This document shows, in pieces, positions 1-10,921 of a stretch of DNA of 24,430 nucleotides; the first letter of the stretch is position 1; the number at the start of each line of letters is the position of its first letter. The notes under the pieces are model-generated. The model was not told the origin of the DNA and searched no databases. It saw only the letters and a program-made list of their open reading frames with translations. Made by a program: the position numbers and the translations under genes. Source of the stretch: Trachelipus rathkii (taxonomy: Eukaryota; Arthropoda; Malacostraca; Isopoda; Trachelipodidae); contig JABUQX010088178.1 in assembly GCA_015478945.1 (NCBI GenBank), positions 1 through 24,430 on the forward strand, given 5' to 3'.

Positions 1-550
1 GAAGATTGGATGGTCCTGGCTCAACACTATGTTATGCTTCATCTTCATATTGATTTTGCAAATATTCTTACCTTCAGACCTTCAATGCCTGACACTGTCA
101 CAATTTAGAACGTTTTCTGGGTGTGATGATTATGTAAAAAAAAGAACGTGGTGGATTCCATAGCTCTATAGGCAGTAGCTAAAATTATCAACACAACCAC
201 TTCTAGATATCATAATCGTCAATAATGCTATTTCACTCTAATTATTGTTACTATTTTAGAAATAATAAATTCTAGAAGATTGTGAATGCTTCAAAAGTAC
301 GAAATATTAATAGACATACAGGAGTTCAGTAATGAGGGCCCTAATGCAATAATTTTCAAAGAATGATAGAATAAATATTCATTTTCCAAGTGTTTTCAAT
401 TAATTTGCACAGGAGGGGGGCGACTGTATATATAATAATTCTTTGTATTAATCTATTTATGTAAGCATTCAACTAATGTATTATTTAAGTTGAGAATTAA
501 AATATCTGTTTGATTTGATTTTTTATTAATTATTATTATTATTATTATAT
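1..550. other. AT-rich flank, no gene recognised
   Basis: No gene is recognised here. The first 105 bases are open in frame 1 on the plus strand (35 residues, starting EDWMVLAQHY, stop TAG at 106-108), but this is too short and unfamiliar to call an exon. The rest is AT-rich with many stops in all frames. The segment ends in a short (ATT)n microsatellite at about 523-549, directly before the first LINE relic. Confidence 0.5.
523..549. repeat. (ATT)n microsatellite
   Basis: About nine near-perfect ATT units. It marks the left edge of the recognisable LINE homology and may mark its 5' truncation point. Confidence 0.8.
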
Positions 551-1713
551 TGTGAAAGAAACTTGGCGAAATTTAGAATGTGAGGATGTGTGGATGAATT
601 TTTTACATTGAAAACAACTGATAGTGAAAAATGAGAGAGAGGAGATATATTTGTATTTAGGTTTTATGGATTTGCAACAGGTTGTATGACAGGATTAATA
701 GGGAAGCTCTGTGGCAGGTGTTAGTGATATTATGGTGTTGGTGGTAGGCTCTTCTGAATGTAATCAAAAGTTGTATGATGATTAGTGAAGGTTTTGTGTA
801 AGACAGAAATGTCGAAAAGTGATTGTTTTTCAATGTTAATTCGATATCTTAATTCTGTATATGGAACTGGTGTTAATGAAAAATTAGAGGTGGCGTGGAC
901 AGTGGGAAGGTTTAGATGATAAAGAGTGGAGGCTTACTCTACTTATTGTATGCGTGATTTGGTTTTGTATGTGAATCTGAGAGAGAGTGTTGAGAGGATT
1001 GGTAAAGGGGCTTGGAGAGTAAAGGTAGATAAGAGTAGTTATGGTAGCGAGTGAGAAGAGTCAGAGGTTTGAAAAGTAAGGTAGATATAGAGTAAGGTTA
1101 TGGTGTGAGTGAAGGGAGAGTCCGCGGGTGTGAAAAGTTGTTAGATTGGTGGTAAACTGGAACAAAGTATTTTGAGTTTAAATAGTTTGGGTATATAGCT
1201 TGTTGGTGAAAAGGGAACGGATGCGTGCAGGAATGTAGTAGAAAGTTGTGAATGGTAGGAAGGTGGCTGGGTGCAAGTAAATTATTGGTGTGTGAAGGGA
1301 CTAAGTTCTGAGTGCGCTTGGGTTTTTTGCATTCAGGTCTAGCGTTAATCTCGTCGTTACATGTATCAGTAGTGAAAACCATGGTCTGGAATACAGAAGT
1401 ACTAAGATCTAAGTTTACAAAGTGGTCAGATTGTTGAGGGGCGTTTTAAGGTGTGAGAAGAATTGAAAAATGAGGAATGGACGATTTAGGGAGTTGTGTG
1501 GTGTGATAGAGTCTTAACATGAGAGAATAGACCGAGAGTTCCAGTGAGAGGTTTGGTCATATTGGAAAGGATGGATGATAGTCGTTGGTTAGGTGGATGG
1601 TATAAATGGTGAGTGTATGAAGATCGAGCTGCTGGGAGATCTCTGAAGGAAATAGTGAATTTGAAGTCAGTTAAAGGAATGACTGAAGGAGAGGATGTGA
1701 GTTTGGCAGAGTC
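551..1713 (+). mobile_element. RTE-like LINE relic, copy 1 (reverse transcriptase to C-terminus)
   Basis: Decayed non-LTR retrotransposon in sense orientation. Reading across frames gives, in order: a GFR...CVDEFFTLK block (about 565-610), typical of the RT fingers; a palm block resembling GFIDLEKAYDR followed by DRINREALWQVL (about 661-720); a damaged YADD box read as LLYA then DLVLY (about 934-970); KVAGAIKSLV-like sequence (about 1255-1290); MYGSETMVW-like sequence (about 1358-1390); RELCGV (about 1489-1505); and RWFGHIERMDDSR-like sequence (about 1549-1590), typical of RTE-clade C-termini. Stops and frameshifts occur throughout, so it is dead as written. It is 5' truncated, and its 3' end is lost where the (TA)n tract begins. 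The family match is from recalled motifs; RTE clade is the likeliest placement. The minus-strand open frame at 1098-1382 is a shadow. Confidence 0.8.
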
Positions 1714-1738
1714 TATATATATTATATATATATATATA

Positions 1739-1779
<41 letters not shown>

Positions 1780-1796
1780 ATATAATACTATATTAT

Positions 1797-1836
<40 letters not shown>

Positions 1837-1860
1837 ATATATATATATATATTATTATAT
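1714..1860. repeat. (TA)n microsatellite, interrupted
   Basis: About 147 bases of almost pure TA with occasional TAA or TTA breaks. It replaces the expected 3' end of LINE copy 1: the copy-2 counterpart continues for about 320 further bases before its own TA tail. It could be an expanded internal repeat, a deletion endpoint or a collapsed repeat in the assembly. Confidence 0.95.
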
Positions 1861-4800
1861 ACGAACTGGTAATTTCCATTCTCCAGGTAAAAAATCAGAT
1901 ATTAGTAAATCTATTATCTCCAGACGAGCAAGTCCGAAGTAACCCTTCATTTCTTTCCATCGCAGAGGGATAAAATAAATCAATTTCAGTTTGCAAACTT
2001 GTTCTCTTTAAAAATAAAGTTCTAACAATAAAACTGGTTTTTTTAAGTCCTTTCTTTATTTTTAGGTCTTATCTTGATACACAAAAGATATGAATATATT
2101 GTTGAAGTCCTCGTGTTAGGCTAAAAATTATATATGATAATTTTTCAGATATCCTTGGATACTAGAGTTCTGTACAGAAAAAGTTTTGTTGGGTCAATAC
2201 TAATTAATGACATGCCTGACGTTCGTTTTGAATATTTTCTTTTGTAAGTAATTTATCAGGAAAAGAATGCGTGTCTTGTACTGTTCGTCTTTTAGTGGGT
2301 GCTCAGAAGAATGCTTTTGAAAGTTTGAAGATTATTGGGAAGCAGGCAGACTAATAAAAGGACAAATTAGAACTGAAAAACGATAAAGATTGTGGCAAAT
2401 GTTATCAAAAAAGATGTTCGGAGAGTCCACCATCATTATGCATCACAAGGAAGTATGGTGAGTAGTGTTTTTAAATTGCCTCCGGTCTTTTGTGGGTGTT
2501 GGTTTAAATAATAAGGTGCGTCTTGGGTTGTGCGTAGGGGGGAACGTAATTGTATGTGTTTAGAATTATCACAATGGCTGGTGTACTACCTTTTATATTT
2601 TTTGGTTGCCGAGACGTTTCTGTCAATTGTTTGGTGGCAGACTGTGTAATGAAATAAATATCATCCTTATTTACATTTAATAATATCATTTTTATTAACA
2701 AATTTGATCCATGCGTTGCGGAAGCTGATAGTCTTGTTGATTTTGGGTCATGGTCAAAAAAGATTTAAGAACCTTTGTCAATATTAACAGCTGTTTACAG
2801 TTTTATTAATAATAAATTGCACTACACATCAATTTAATTAGTTGGTGATGTAATTTGAATTTCTGTGCGGATTGACATGACCATGTGTCAGTGAGGCGAG
2901 TTAGAGTAGTACATCTTTGTAGAAGAAGTAGTGATTATTATGTATTTGAGACATCACCTCTTGCGGTAGGGGGTTGGACTTGCCAGAGATGCACGTCACT
3001 CGTTCACTGAAAGCGAGGGCTGGTTCAATCTCTATTGTAGCATTCCATGAAAGATCTGAAAATTCTCATCTGGTGGGCAAGAACTATAGAAATAGAATGA
3101 AAGCATAGGCGAAACGAGACTGTGAAGGAATATGCAGCATTGAGGGGATCTGAATAGCACGGCTGTAAAAAGGTTCTGTATTTTCATAGAGTTGTTGGAG
3201 GAGACGTATTTGGAAGATGAGAGAGAATGTACAAGAATCATAATAGCGAATAGCTTCAGTATCGAGCGCAGCTAGTGTTAACAGCGTCAGTGAGATATAG
3301 GGGCATAAATAAGCACTGTGAGAGAGGATATAATTATTACAATATTGTAGTGTTGGATGTTTGTTATAGTGAGTTGATCTTATAGATATAAGTGTGTTTG
3401 AGTACAACACACGCGTATTAGGTTATTCTATATATATTACGTAGCCATGTTATGATGCTTATAACTATCAGAGTAGAGTTATATGAAGTATACTAGCAAG
3501 TCTTTTAACTGTATTATTTCACGGTTCTGATATGAGGATTAAGTATATAAATTGTGTTATGATTTAGATCGTATTAATATAAAAGTACTAAGAGAGAGAC
3601 GAGGAAAGATGATCAACTTAGTTAAAAGATAAGGGACGGAGAAAGTTTCAGGAATTCTTCGAATAAATTACCTGGAATGAGCGCGAGAGTAGATTCGACT
3701 TAGTTGAAGTCGATCGTTATGTAGACAGAGATAAGGTAGAATTAGAGGAGAGTAAACAAAGAGAGAGCGAGTGTAGACCACGCGTGAGACCAAGCCATGC
3801 ACACCAAAAACAGAAGAAGACAGTACTGGTAAGATCGTGATCGATAGATAGTCTCGCGAGCGTGGGAGCGAGCGAGGTGTGTTAGCAAAGCGACACTCAT
3901 CTATGCTCGTTCCCGAGGCGTATGCGATCTGAGGGCTAGAGACTGCGACGATTATTAGAGAGATGAAATTATGAAGACGAGTTCAAGAAATAAGAGTGAC
4001 GTGAGGCTGATCCGGTCTAGATAGTGTCTTGACTCTGTAATTCATTTATGTGATGTAGACTCTGAGAGTTTATCTGTAATATGAGATTGCTATTTTATAT
4101 ATATTCTATTTTTATAGAACAGTAATATTTAAAATATATTATTTATTTACGTACTCATATAGAATATATCCTGCATCTCATCACGAAAGGAATATTTACC
4201 TATTAAAGTTAATCTCACACAAATTGTTCTATTCTACTTGGTCACTGCTTTTCTAGCAGTTTAATAAATTGTGTTGGCTATTTCAAATTGGAATGGCCCA
4301 GAGGCAATATGATTAGAAAGATATGAAGATAAATTCGTAAATAAAAGTTATGCAATAAATTCAATCTATTTTGATATTTTTAAAAAAATGGATATAAGTT
4401 CGATATTATAGTTTAGCCTTGTGGAGGAGTCACACAATATTGTATTAAATCCTGATATATATGTTCAGCTAGTATATACTCACATCATCAGCTTCACATA
4501 ATCACCCTATATAAGTAATGAAACTTGATCTAATTTTATATATATATATTAAAGTATGGTTATATAATTTATGCTGCACAATTTAAATCTTAAAATAAGT
4601 AGTAATTTATTATATTCTTTTCTATTTCTATTCTTCACAATCTTTACCTTACTTTTAGTCCCAGATTGGGGTAAGTAGTGCGCTACAAGCATTACGGAAA
4701 AGAAATAGAGTTAAGGTATAGAAATAACAATATAGTCTAGTGAAAAAGAAAAGCCCAGACTTTACGCCTCACCCTCAGTTACATATATTAAAATATAAGC

Positions 4801-4875
4801 TGAGAGGACATCGTGATATCAGACAAGAAAATTATCACACTTAAAAGATAGCATCATAGTAGAGTAACCATATGA
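1861..4875. other. Intergenic, no gene recognised; purine-rich from 2200 to 4030
   Basis: No coding region is supported. From about 2200 to 4030 the plus strand is rich in G and A, like the sense strand of the RTE-like LINEs, so it may hold further eroded copies. One weak hint is at 2390-2420, where WQMLS resembles the WQVL block of copy 1, with VRLGLCVGG near 2515-2545 resembling a GVRQGC box; this is not enough to call. Short GA-rich runs occur at 3590-3610 and 3755-3770. The minus-strand open frames at 2504-2701 and 3032-3410 look like stop-poor shadows of purine-rich DNA. From 4050 the sequence is plain AT-rich. Confidence 0.5.
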
Positions 4876-4910
4876 CTATAATATATATATATATTAATAT
4901 AATATAGTAT
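4876..4910. repeat. Short (TA)n tract at the antisense LINE 3' end
   Basis: About 35 bases of TA with minor breaks. It sits just outside the 3' UTR of the antisense RTE-like relic, the position where copy 2 carries its (TA)n tail. Confidence 0.8.
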
Positions 4911-5450
4911 GGCGACGCTATAGATCCTTACATATGGGAAATTTAGTCAACTGAGTAAGGAGTTACAATCCCCTGGCCCAGGTGGTACCACAACCATGCC
5001 ATCACTACATACAAAACACCTGAGCATTCTATCCTATCATGCACCTTTTATTCTCTAGCTCTATGCCAAACTCTACTATTTCTCTCTCAGACATTTCGTT
5101 CACCAGACTCAATCCAACTTTCTCTTACGGTCTCTCAACATACCGGATCGGTTATTCCCATCAACACTATCTACCACTATCTATACCTTAATATATCTCA
5201 AACCGACTCTTTTCATATTCATTGTGGTGTGTGTGGTTGTGTGCTCTTGTATGTCCGCACTCAGTTGAGTCGTCAGTGTACCAGGAATCATGCTACAAAC
5301 TACATAAACGTTCAATGCATAAAGGAATGTACGTCGATTCATTTGATCCCCGCTCACTTTATCTTGACCACATCAGACAAGCAGTGTGGTGCTGTGAGTT
5401 AAAACTTCACCGAGTATCTTATTCTCTCTCATTCTAATATTAAGTTCTTA
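4911..5450 (-). mobile_element. RTE-like LINE relic, antisense, C-terminus and 3' UTR
   Basis: Read on the minus strand from 5450 downward, frame-hopping translation gives a block like NARxLxLE then VLHETLLVPVLM (about 5450-5370), an RELCG-like block (about 5265), a block like RWFGHIERMDDS (about 5205-5165), then SVGRPRKRWIDSVNECLRER (about 5150-5075). These come in the same order as in sense copies 1 and 2. The following 3' UTR (about 5010-4920) keeps GGGGATTGTAACTCC-like sequence, and a (TA)n tract follows. The plus-strand open frame at 5222-5437 is a shadow of this relic. It probably belongs with the endonuclease half at 8150-9497 as one antisense element, but that link is inferred from order and strand only. 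Confidence 0.65.
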
Positions 5451-8149
5451 TATAACAACAATATCCTAGCAAGCAGACTTAAAGAATGTCACCCTATTAA
5501 ACTAGAAGATACATTGAGAGAGCGTTTATAAAACAATTAAAATACTAAAACTTAATCATACACTATTCTGACCCACGATACCCTCAGTGAACTTATAAAA
5601 TTATTTCAAAATAGTAAGCACCAGCTGAGAGTAAGCTATAATAAAAGAACACTCACGTTCTATGTTAAAAGAGCGACTCACGCTAAAGTAATATTATGGG
5701 GGACTCTCGAGATAGACACATGGAGCTCTTGACACGATTTAACTAATATTCCAAAACCTAAACACGAGCATTATGTAAATCTGCATTGCGCTGTTCCACC
5801 GATATTTCCGACCGAGCTACAATCTACAATTTTGCGTTTCCAATCGCTCATCTTCTACTTATACATATTCTTATTAATACTCATCTCCCTACGACTAGTT
5901 CGCATCATTCCAGAGTTCTCCTGCTCATTGCGAGTCCAATTACAATCGATAGTCTAAATTAATGTTCACAGTAACTTTCAGTACAACTCTCTCGGAGCCT
6001 GACCATCTCGTCTCAATACCTTTCATACTGTATTACATACTAACTTTCGACATAAACGCGCGACAGTGAGCCCATTGTAACATGTATCTATCAAGAAACA
6101 TAGAGCCTTTACATCTTTGAGCAAATAAGCGGTTTGGTCACTTTTCCATATCCACACTCGATCATTACACGCTTTTACAATATCTTTCACTACCCAATAT
6201 TCTTGCTACCCCATTTCTCTCATTGTCTATACTACCCACCTATCACTTCACTGAGCCACTAGAAACGAGAATATCAAATAAGATTACCATCTCGACATAT
6301 TACTAAACAAATTGCTGGTATGCAGTTAGTAACGGCTACAGGTGATATAATCTGTTTTTATGGAACTTGCTTGCACAACATCTCACTCAAGTATGATTCA
6401 CTCAATACACATATACATATTTTCATATATCCAGTCTTATACATTAGCCATCTCTCTTCCTCCTTGGACATGTTCTCCTCCATTCTACGCATTACACTTC
6501 TACTGATCGTCACTGATTAGATATCGAGCACGCTCATCTCTCTATATAGTCACATTTTGCGAGATATTACACGCGCGACGAAGAGCAGACATGAAGTTCT
6601 GGCAACACCTATTCTAAACCTAACCACAAAACAAATGGTCGCCATAAATCACCTGATATTAATTACGGCGACGTATCCTAAAAACGAAAAAGTATCAGGC
6701 ATTTGCTGAAGATCAGATGTCATAAATCTTATATCTACAAGCAAATACATCTCAACAATAACAGCTGTACACTATATCGGTCATCATTATTAGCCTCTGT
6801 ATGTAAAGTCTAGCGATCACCAAGACCTACAACCAGCTATCTTGATATACGTAGAAGTGTACTATATGGAGATTCTACATACCCGCGTCAATTAAAGTCC
6901 ATAAGATGAACTAGAAAAAGCGTATATGCTTTCTCATTAATAATCTATCATTAATCCGCGATTGAGTATGCTGAATACGATAATCAACCCCTTAAAGACC
7001 AATTATTAAAATTGAGTTATCTTCTTCTTCCCGCCTGTTGTCATTGAAATATCCGTCATATATTTGTGCTACAATTAAATGTACAACACTACCTTCCATC
7101 GGGCCTCTTGTTGAATACAACAGCATCACATTTCCTCTAACGACTTCCTGAGCCACCTGCAGAGCTGTCACCTCTTCACTCTCACCACAACAATGACTCA
7201 GCCACCTCGAGATGCGCATACTTCTCGTTTATAACCAGATATATCTAAGAGACAAGGTGATATACTCATTGATTCTTAACGAATTAATCATTATCTACAT
7301 CACCTATGATTTTGACTTATTCACGGAGTGTGAATAATATGTGTTCCACCTATAATTTTATATACACTCTACTCTTTTCTTTCATAAATTAGTTGAGTAT
7401 TATGATTTCTAATCAGGCTCTCCTACGCCATAAGCATTCAAATTTACCTCTATATAAAGATTAATTTAACGTACGTCTATATAACATGAGACTTCCTTAA
7501 AATTACTACTACATTATTATTATTCAACTTCGAAATCATTTCAATATAAAATTTATTTACACTTTATTTATTATTTACTTGATCTATATCACGTCTATCT
7601 TGAGATTACTAATTTCACAGTACATTACTTGATCATAACATTATTTAATGCTCAACTTACTCTTCTTTGTGTCTGATAAACTTAGACTCTTTTTCTTACT
7701 GCTATTGTTTGTACTATAATCATCAATACTTTCACTCATTATCCATACATTACCTTACAATAAACCATGTCTGAAAGAACGATCCGCTCAGATAAGGAGT
7801 TCTATAACGCTTGACGCATCCAATTTGGGAGGATGAGCAATTCCTAAAATTAATCTCACTATACAACAATCACTAAACTCACTCAAAAGTTTTTAAATAT
7901 GATAGATATTGGTATCACTAATATTCCATAATGTATATTATTTAATTGTGTCACGAAAACTTTATTACATAATGAAACTTAAAATACCATAAAAATTAAA
8001 AATTGTATATTTTTATTTTTGGTACAATGTACGTGTAATTGTATTAAGTTTACGACAATTATTTTCTAATGTGATATATATTTCAAACAAAACTCTCTAT
8101 CTACTATATCACATGTATTTCAAATATCCTTATATCAGTAAAATAATTA
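5451..8149 (-). other. Unassigned middle of a possible antisense LINE
   Basis: This lies between the antisense endonuclease/linker piece and the antisense C-terminal piece, where the RT fingers and palm would be expected. About 1.4 kb is needed for that, but 2.7 kb is present. I cannot find a convincing palm or YADD motif on the minus strand. The plus strand stays pyrimidine-rich to about 6500, as expected for antisense LINE DNA, while 6550-8140 is more AT-rich and may include an unrelated insertion. Minus-strand open frames lie at about 6215-6030 (60 codons, no obvious start) and 7219-6992; neither is identified. The plus-strand open frame at 6320-6520 is not supported. Confidence 0.4.
6992..7219 (-). 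CDS. Unidentified open frame, 75 codons
   Basis: A minus-strand frame from ATG at 7219 to TAA at 6992. The product starts MRISRWLSHCCGESEEV, contains a balanced stretch around QVAQEVVRGNVMLLYSTRG and ends with an acidic-basic segment (NRREEEDNS). Its composition is more protein-like than that of other open frames nearby, which are dominated by Ile, Tyr, Lys and Asn. It has no signal peptide, clear membrane segment or motif I can name. It could be an eroded exon, a piece of another mobile element inserted into the antisense LINE, or chance. No poly(A) signal or promoter ties it to a transcript. Confidence 0.2.
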   Translation of the reverse strand: MRISRWLSHCCGESEEVTALQVAQEVVRGNVMLLYSTRGPMEGSVVHLIVAQIYDGYFNDNRREEEDNSILIIGL

Positions 8150-9497
8150 CCATCTTGAATCCTGTATTCCCATAAACTGTACAATAGATAGTCAGAATTC
8201 CACCTTCATTCGACACTGTCTATAGTAAACGCGTCTTTACATCTCTCGCTATATCGGCGTACATTTAAAACGATTAACGCTTATCGCTTCAACAGAATTT
8301 TTAAAATGTAACAGTAGTGTGTACTAAACGGCTAACTCCGCACTACACTTTTCTCCCTTCAAGTCTAACGCAAGTAAGCGGGTGATTCACCACGCTAACA
8401 ATCTTACCCATTCTATAGCTATTGATTGCCTCTGCTTTATTTCTTTCCCTCTCGTGATGAATAAATCGTAGTACCCAGTCATCTTTCTTTATTTGAAACT
8501 TACAATCATTTGTGACTTATTATGATACATATATATCAATACCACCTATGACTTCTTTCTTTATCGTTAACCGCTTAGCATCACCTCTTCATTCCACATT
8601 TCGACTTGTATAAACGATTCTACTATTAATCCTACTTATAACCTATATATACTAAATATACACTTCCTTTTAGCACTTACTAAAATTGTTTCCTTCATCT
8701 TGCCCCCAGATTTGTTCATATCAAACTCGTTTACATCAAGATTTGTTCAGCTCTTACATACTTATCCTTATTTCCTTTTAATTTAATTTCTCACTATTAA
8801 TTTTACCTACTTCTTTCGTTCAACCTTTTCCTCTCATCCAACCCCACTAACCTTAAAGTTTTACATAGAACAATATATGATCCGATAAATCATTCCTAAA
8901 TCCCTCACTATTTAATCATCCAACACATCTTCAATCATCCCTTCTTCACCAACTACAAAAATCATCATACTTTTCAACTTCGATACCATCTTATCTACAC
9001 CAACGCTAGTATTACTTAGATCACTGCTTGTGTTTGAAGAAGTATTACTTACAAACACATACCTCTCTCCTTCACAGAAATCGATCACCTCCTACCATTC
9101 TCATTTTCTCTCCACACCCAAAACCCACCTGTTATACCATCCCTTTTTTGATCACCTATTCAACCATCTAGGTCCCCCAACACAATCTGAAGCTCCTACT
9201 CACCTTACAACCCATCCAGAGCATCATTCAGGTTTTATCCCAAAAAAATCGTACTCTCTTCAACGTTGACTTCATTCGTCACAACCAACACATACCTTGA
9301 AACCTTTCGAAACTAAATTTAACACATTGAGAATTTCTAGGACTCAACACACAACAATTCATAGCTTTTGTACCGCACAGGGTCACTCATCAAAATTGAA
9401 CTCCTTCTCTTCCTCTCTCATTCATTTCCACATCCACTACGCACACATTTAACACCACACCACACTTAATTTCACCTCTTCCTTTCATCTTTGTTTC
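8150..9497 (-). mobile_element. RTE-like LINE relic, antisense, endonuclease and linker
   Basis: Read on the minus strand from 9497 downward, this matches the apurinic-like endonuclease half of the same LINE family. In order: REGVQFLMSD-like sequence (about 9415-9385); CVxSRxxxxVKFSF (about 9350-9300); VLGDLDGxIGDQKRDGITGG (about 9184-9125), containing the GDL metal-binding box that corresponds to GDxN; RENENGRR (about 9115-9092); an ERGMCLSNTxFxHKS-like block (about 9075-9020); and a block like KLKSMIDFV..EGMIEDVLDV (about 8975-8915). The linker continues with WNEEV (about 8600) and a GNYF block near 8155, just upstream of where the RT would start. Many stops and frameshifts are present. The plus-strand open frame at 9030-9269 is a shadow. 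Clade placement is recalled, not searched. Confidence 0.8.
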
Positions 9498-9523
9498 ATA
9501 TATATTATATAATATATATATAT

Positions 9524-9567
<44 letters not shown>

Positions 9568-9612
9568 ATATAATATATATATAATTATATATATATATTA
9601 TATATATATATT
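9498..9612. repeat. (TA)n tract between head-to-head LINE relics
   Basis: About 115 bases of interrupted TA repeat. To its left is the 5'-most recognisable part of the antisense LINE, and to its right the RT-palm portion of sense copy 2. Confidence 0.95.
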
Positions 9613-9636
9613 TGCCTTAGTTATTCATTTTTTTAA

Positions 9637-10757
9637 ATATGGATGGGGTTAATGAAAGAATTAGAGGTGGAGGCAAGCAGGGAAGGTGTTAAGAATGATT
9701 GAGAATGGGAAGAGAGTGGAAGGGTGCCCTACTCCTTTTATACTGCGATTGTATTTGCGTTGGTGTGCAAATCTGACGAGAGTTTTTTATAGTATGGGTA
9801 GAAAGATTTGGCAGGGTTGTGTAAAAGGATGGTTGAAAGTGAGCTGATAAGAATAAGGTTTGGTTGTGAGTGAGGAAGTCTTCGGGTGTGAAGTTCATGT
9901 CGATGGGTAAACGCAACTGGAACAATTGTCTAATGAAATCACACTTAGAATATATAATGTTTGGATGGAGGCAGAGGTGGTAGGAAAGTTGTTGAATGGC
10001 AAGGAAGGTGGCTGGAAGCAATTAAAATCATTGGTGGATTGTGAAGGGACTAAGGTCTTGATGCGCTAGGGTCTTAGCACCGAGGTAAGTTGTTTACCTT
10101 GTGTTATGTATATGTAATGAAACTATGGTCCTGTGAATAGAGAGGTTATATGATTCTAAAGTACAATTGTGTTCAGATGGGATGTGTTAGGTGCGAGAAG
10201 AATGGAATAAAATGAGGAAATGAACGCACTAGGAGTTGTGGTGGTGTGTGAAGAAAGGATAAAATGAGAGAATAAATTGAAAGTACATTGAGATGGTTTG
10301 GTCATGTGGGAAGGACTGGATGATAGTCGTTTTGTTAAGCGGATTGCTTATAAGCGTGGTGAGTGTTGCTGGGAGACGAAAAAAAAGTAGATAGTGTTTA
10401 GTAAAGTATGCCCTGAGAGAGGGAAATGTGAGTTGTCAGAAGCTAGAAGAAGGGCAGAAAAAGGAGTGAGTGGCAGGGTTTGTGGAGGGGGGGTGGTTGG
10501 GTTGTGGCCGCAATCTGGCTAAGGGATGGATTTCTTCATTGACGGAATGCCATATCTGTGAGGGGTCGTCCTTGTGAAGCTCTAACAGAGTGGATTTGTT
10601 CTGACTGGGACTAGATCCTCACTATAAGGTATAAAGGGGGGCGGTAAATCTGTGCTTTCTTTTTTTCGACCTTGCGTCATATTCTTGGTACTTCATTTTT
10701 TGTTGCAGGTGGCTGCTCCCCTTACTTCCATCCTTCGGGAGAGAAGGTGACTGAATT
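9637..10757 (+). mobile_element. RTE-like LINE relic, copy 2 (palm to 3' UTR)
   Basis: Second sense copy of the same family as copy 1. It opens with YMDGVNERIRGG (about 9637-9675; copy 1 has the same motif near 870). A GREW..LLYxD-like block with a ruined YADD box lies at about 9708-9770. KVAG (about 10005), a YGSETMVL-like block (about 10105-10135), RELCGV-like (about 10215-10240), RWFGHVG (about 10290-10310), SVKxCLRER-like (about 10393-10422) and SEWQGLWRG-like (about 10465-10490) follow. The 3' UTR (10490-10757) contains TAAGGTATAAAGGGGGGC near 10625 and a small imperfect hairpin (CCTTC...GAAGG) at about 10733-10746. The element ends in (TA)n, as RTE elements often end in short tandem repeats. 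It is 5' truncated and frame-broken. The minus-strand open frame at 9689-10021 is a shadow. Confidence 0.8.
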
Positions 10758-10870
10758 TATATATATACTATATATATAATATATATATATATATATAATA
10801 TATATATATTATATATATATATATATATATAATATATATATATATATAATATAATATACTATATATTATA

Positions 10871-10910
<40 letters not shown>
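10758..10910. repeat. (TA)n tail of LINE copy 2
   Basis: About 150 bases of interrupted TA repeat starting immediately after the LINE 3' UTR. Its position fits the short-tandem-repeat tail of an RTE-type element that later expanded. Confidence 0.9.
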
Positions 10911-10915
<5 letters not shown>

Positions 10916-10921
10916 AATAGT

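Noticed and set aside
5222..5437. 71-codon plus-strand frame with several cysteines
   Set aside because: The minus strand at the same place matches the LINE C-terminus in order with its neighbours, so this frame is a shadow.
5940..6540. Possible antisense RT thumb sequence (a VMRRMEEN-like stretch near 6500)
   Set aside because: Only a few residues match and the following sequence does not continue the family pattern.
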